Shown in pieces: positions 55,584 through 55,865 of a stretch of 55,865 bases of DNA (positions are counted from its first letter, which is position 1; each line of letters begins with the position of its first letter). The stretch covers positions 1 to 55,865 of the forward strand of contig NZ_FQUF01000017.1 of the NCBI RefSeq assembly GCF_900129085.1. Reading direction: 5' to 3'. This DNA comes from Atopostipes suicloacalis DSM 15692. GTDB lineage: Bacteria; Bacillota; Bacilli; Lactobacillales; Carnobacteriaceae_A. The notes under the pieces were generated by a model. The model made no database searches, had not been told where the DNA came from, and saw only the letters and a program-made list of their open reading frames with translations. The translations under genes were made by a program, and so were the position numbers.

Positions 55584-55865
55584 TGAAGTTAGTCACCTAA
55601 AATAAAAAAGTCATGTGAAATTCATGTTATATTGAATATACCACTAACCAATATAAGGAGAATTCACATGACCCAAAATAATACTAACACAAAACCACAC
55701 AAAGGAACACACCTTACAAAAAGTGAAATGGATAAGATTGAAGGTTATAAGGCAGAAAATCGCTCAAATAGGGCGATTGCTCGTTTGCTTGGCCGTAGCC
55801 CTCAAACGATTAATAATGCGATTAAAAAAGGGTCGTTTACTCAAAAACGTAAACAGATACAGAAT
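55577..55865 (+). mobile_element. IS30-family insertion sequence, 5' end (cut by window end)
   Basis: The element begins near 55577, where the merR homology stops. About 90 bp of leader precede the transposase start. A perfect 10-bp inverted repeat, GTCATGTGAA (55610-55619) and TTCACATGAC (55663-55672), spans the leader. The right end is outside the window, so the exact terminal repeat cannot be defined. Confidence 0.7.
55668..55865 (+). CDS. IS30-family transposase, N-terminal part
   Basis: The first 66 residues are open at the window end. They contain the IS30-type helix-turn-helix HLTKSEMDKIEGYKAENRSN followed by RAIARLLGRSPQTINNAIKK, which recognises the terminal repeats. ATAAGGAG stands 7 nt before the ATG. 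The DDE catalytic domain would follow outside the window. Confidence 0.88.
   Translation, partial: MTQNNTNTKPHKGTHLTKSEMDKIEGYKAENRSNRAIARLLGRSPQTINNAIKKGSFTQKRKQIQN

Larger units (their letters stand above)
50952..55865. mobile_element. Tn5801/Tn916-family integrative element, left part
   Basis: From guaA outward are int, a DUF3173/Xis gene, a non-coding structured segment, orf8 and orf7 homologues, then cargo (aad9, cut merR, IS30-like element). Gene order and orientation from int to orf7 match the regulatory end of Tn916-like elements. Conjugation genes, orf9 and tet(M) are not visible before the window ends, so whether the element is complete or mobile cannot be judged. Confidence 0.85.

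Overview
The window is an AT-rich Firmicutes chromosome segment, most likely from a lactic acid bacterium (order Lactobacillales; a Carnobacteriaceae, Aerococcaceae or Enterococcaceae-type genome). The evidence is a complete lower mevalonate pathway with type 2 IPP isomerase, a class II GalT, a murB-potABCD neighbourhood, an acyl-ACP thioesterase, and a block in nearly the Bacillus ydi order (tsaB, rimI, tsaD, ydiF-type ABC-F, rex, ydiK, groES, groEL). No species call is possible from the sequence alone.

Layout. 1-4500: tandem hairpins, then the cdaA-cdaR-glmM operon (c-di-AMP synthesis, its regulator, and the first step towards UDP-GlcNAc) and a DUF975 membrane protein. 4500-8900: a YugP-like metalloprotease on the minus strand, then galK-galT-SGNH hydrolase. 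8900-15400: tRNA-Lys(CUU), a nine-unit 40-bp hairpin array, a patatin-like phospholipase, glutathione peroxidase, a TspO-like protein and an M16C protease. 15600-26000: tsaB, two GNATs, tsaD, a DUF2207 protein, ABC-F, rex, ydiK, and HrcA/CIRCE-controlled groESL. 26000-30400: another 40-bp hairpin array, a small gene with an early stop codon, alr, a thioesterase, an MBL hydrolase and tsaE. 30400-35000: a Mn2+ (yybP-ykoY) riboswitch, the P-type ATPase it should control, and a CNNM/CorC transporter. 35000-40600: murB, a seven-unit 52-bp hairpin array, and potABCD with a nonsense codon in potA. 40700-49400: rpiA, pdp, a ROK kinase, the mvaK1-mvaD-mvaK2-fni operon and coaA. 49400-50963: guaA.

50952 to the window end is an accessory element at the 3' end of guaA, the site used by Tn5801-type elements of the Tn916 family. 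It carries a tyrosine integrase, a DUF3173/Xis protein, a dense non-coding segment, and homologues of Tn916 orf8 and orf7. A cargo segment follows with the spectinomycin adenylyltransferase aad9 and its long upstream region, then a MerR gene cut short at an IS30-family element. The other end of the element lies outside the window.

The most unusual observations are four. (i) GuaA has Asp where the glutaminase nucleophile Cys should be, and other motifs of that domain are also lost, while the ATPase part is intact. (ii) Several intergenic arrays of tandem hairpins have exact 40-, 41- or 52-bp periods. (iii) cdaR and the patatin gene appear to start at ATT and ATA. (iv) potA and a small unknown gene carry nonsense codons.
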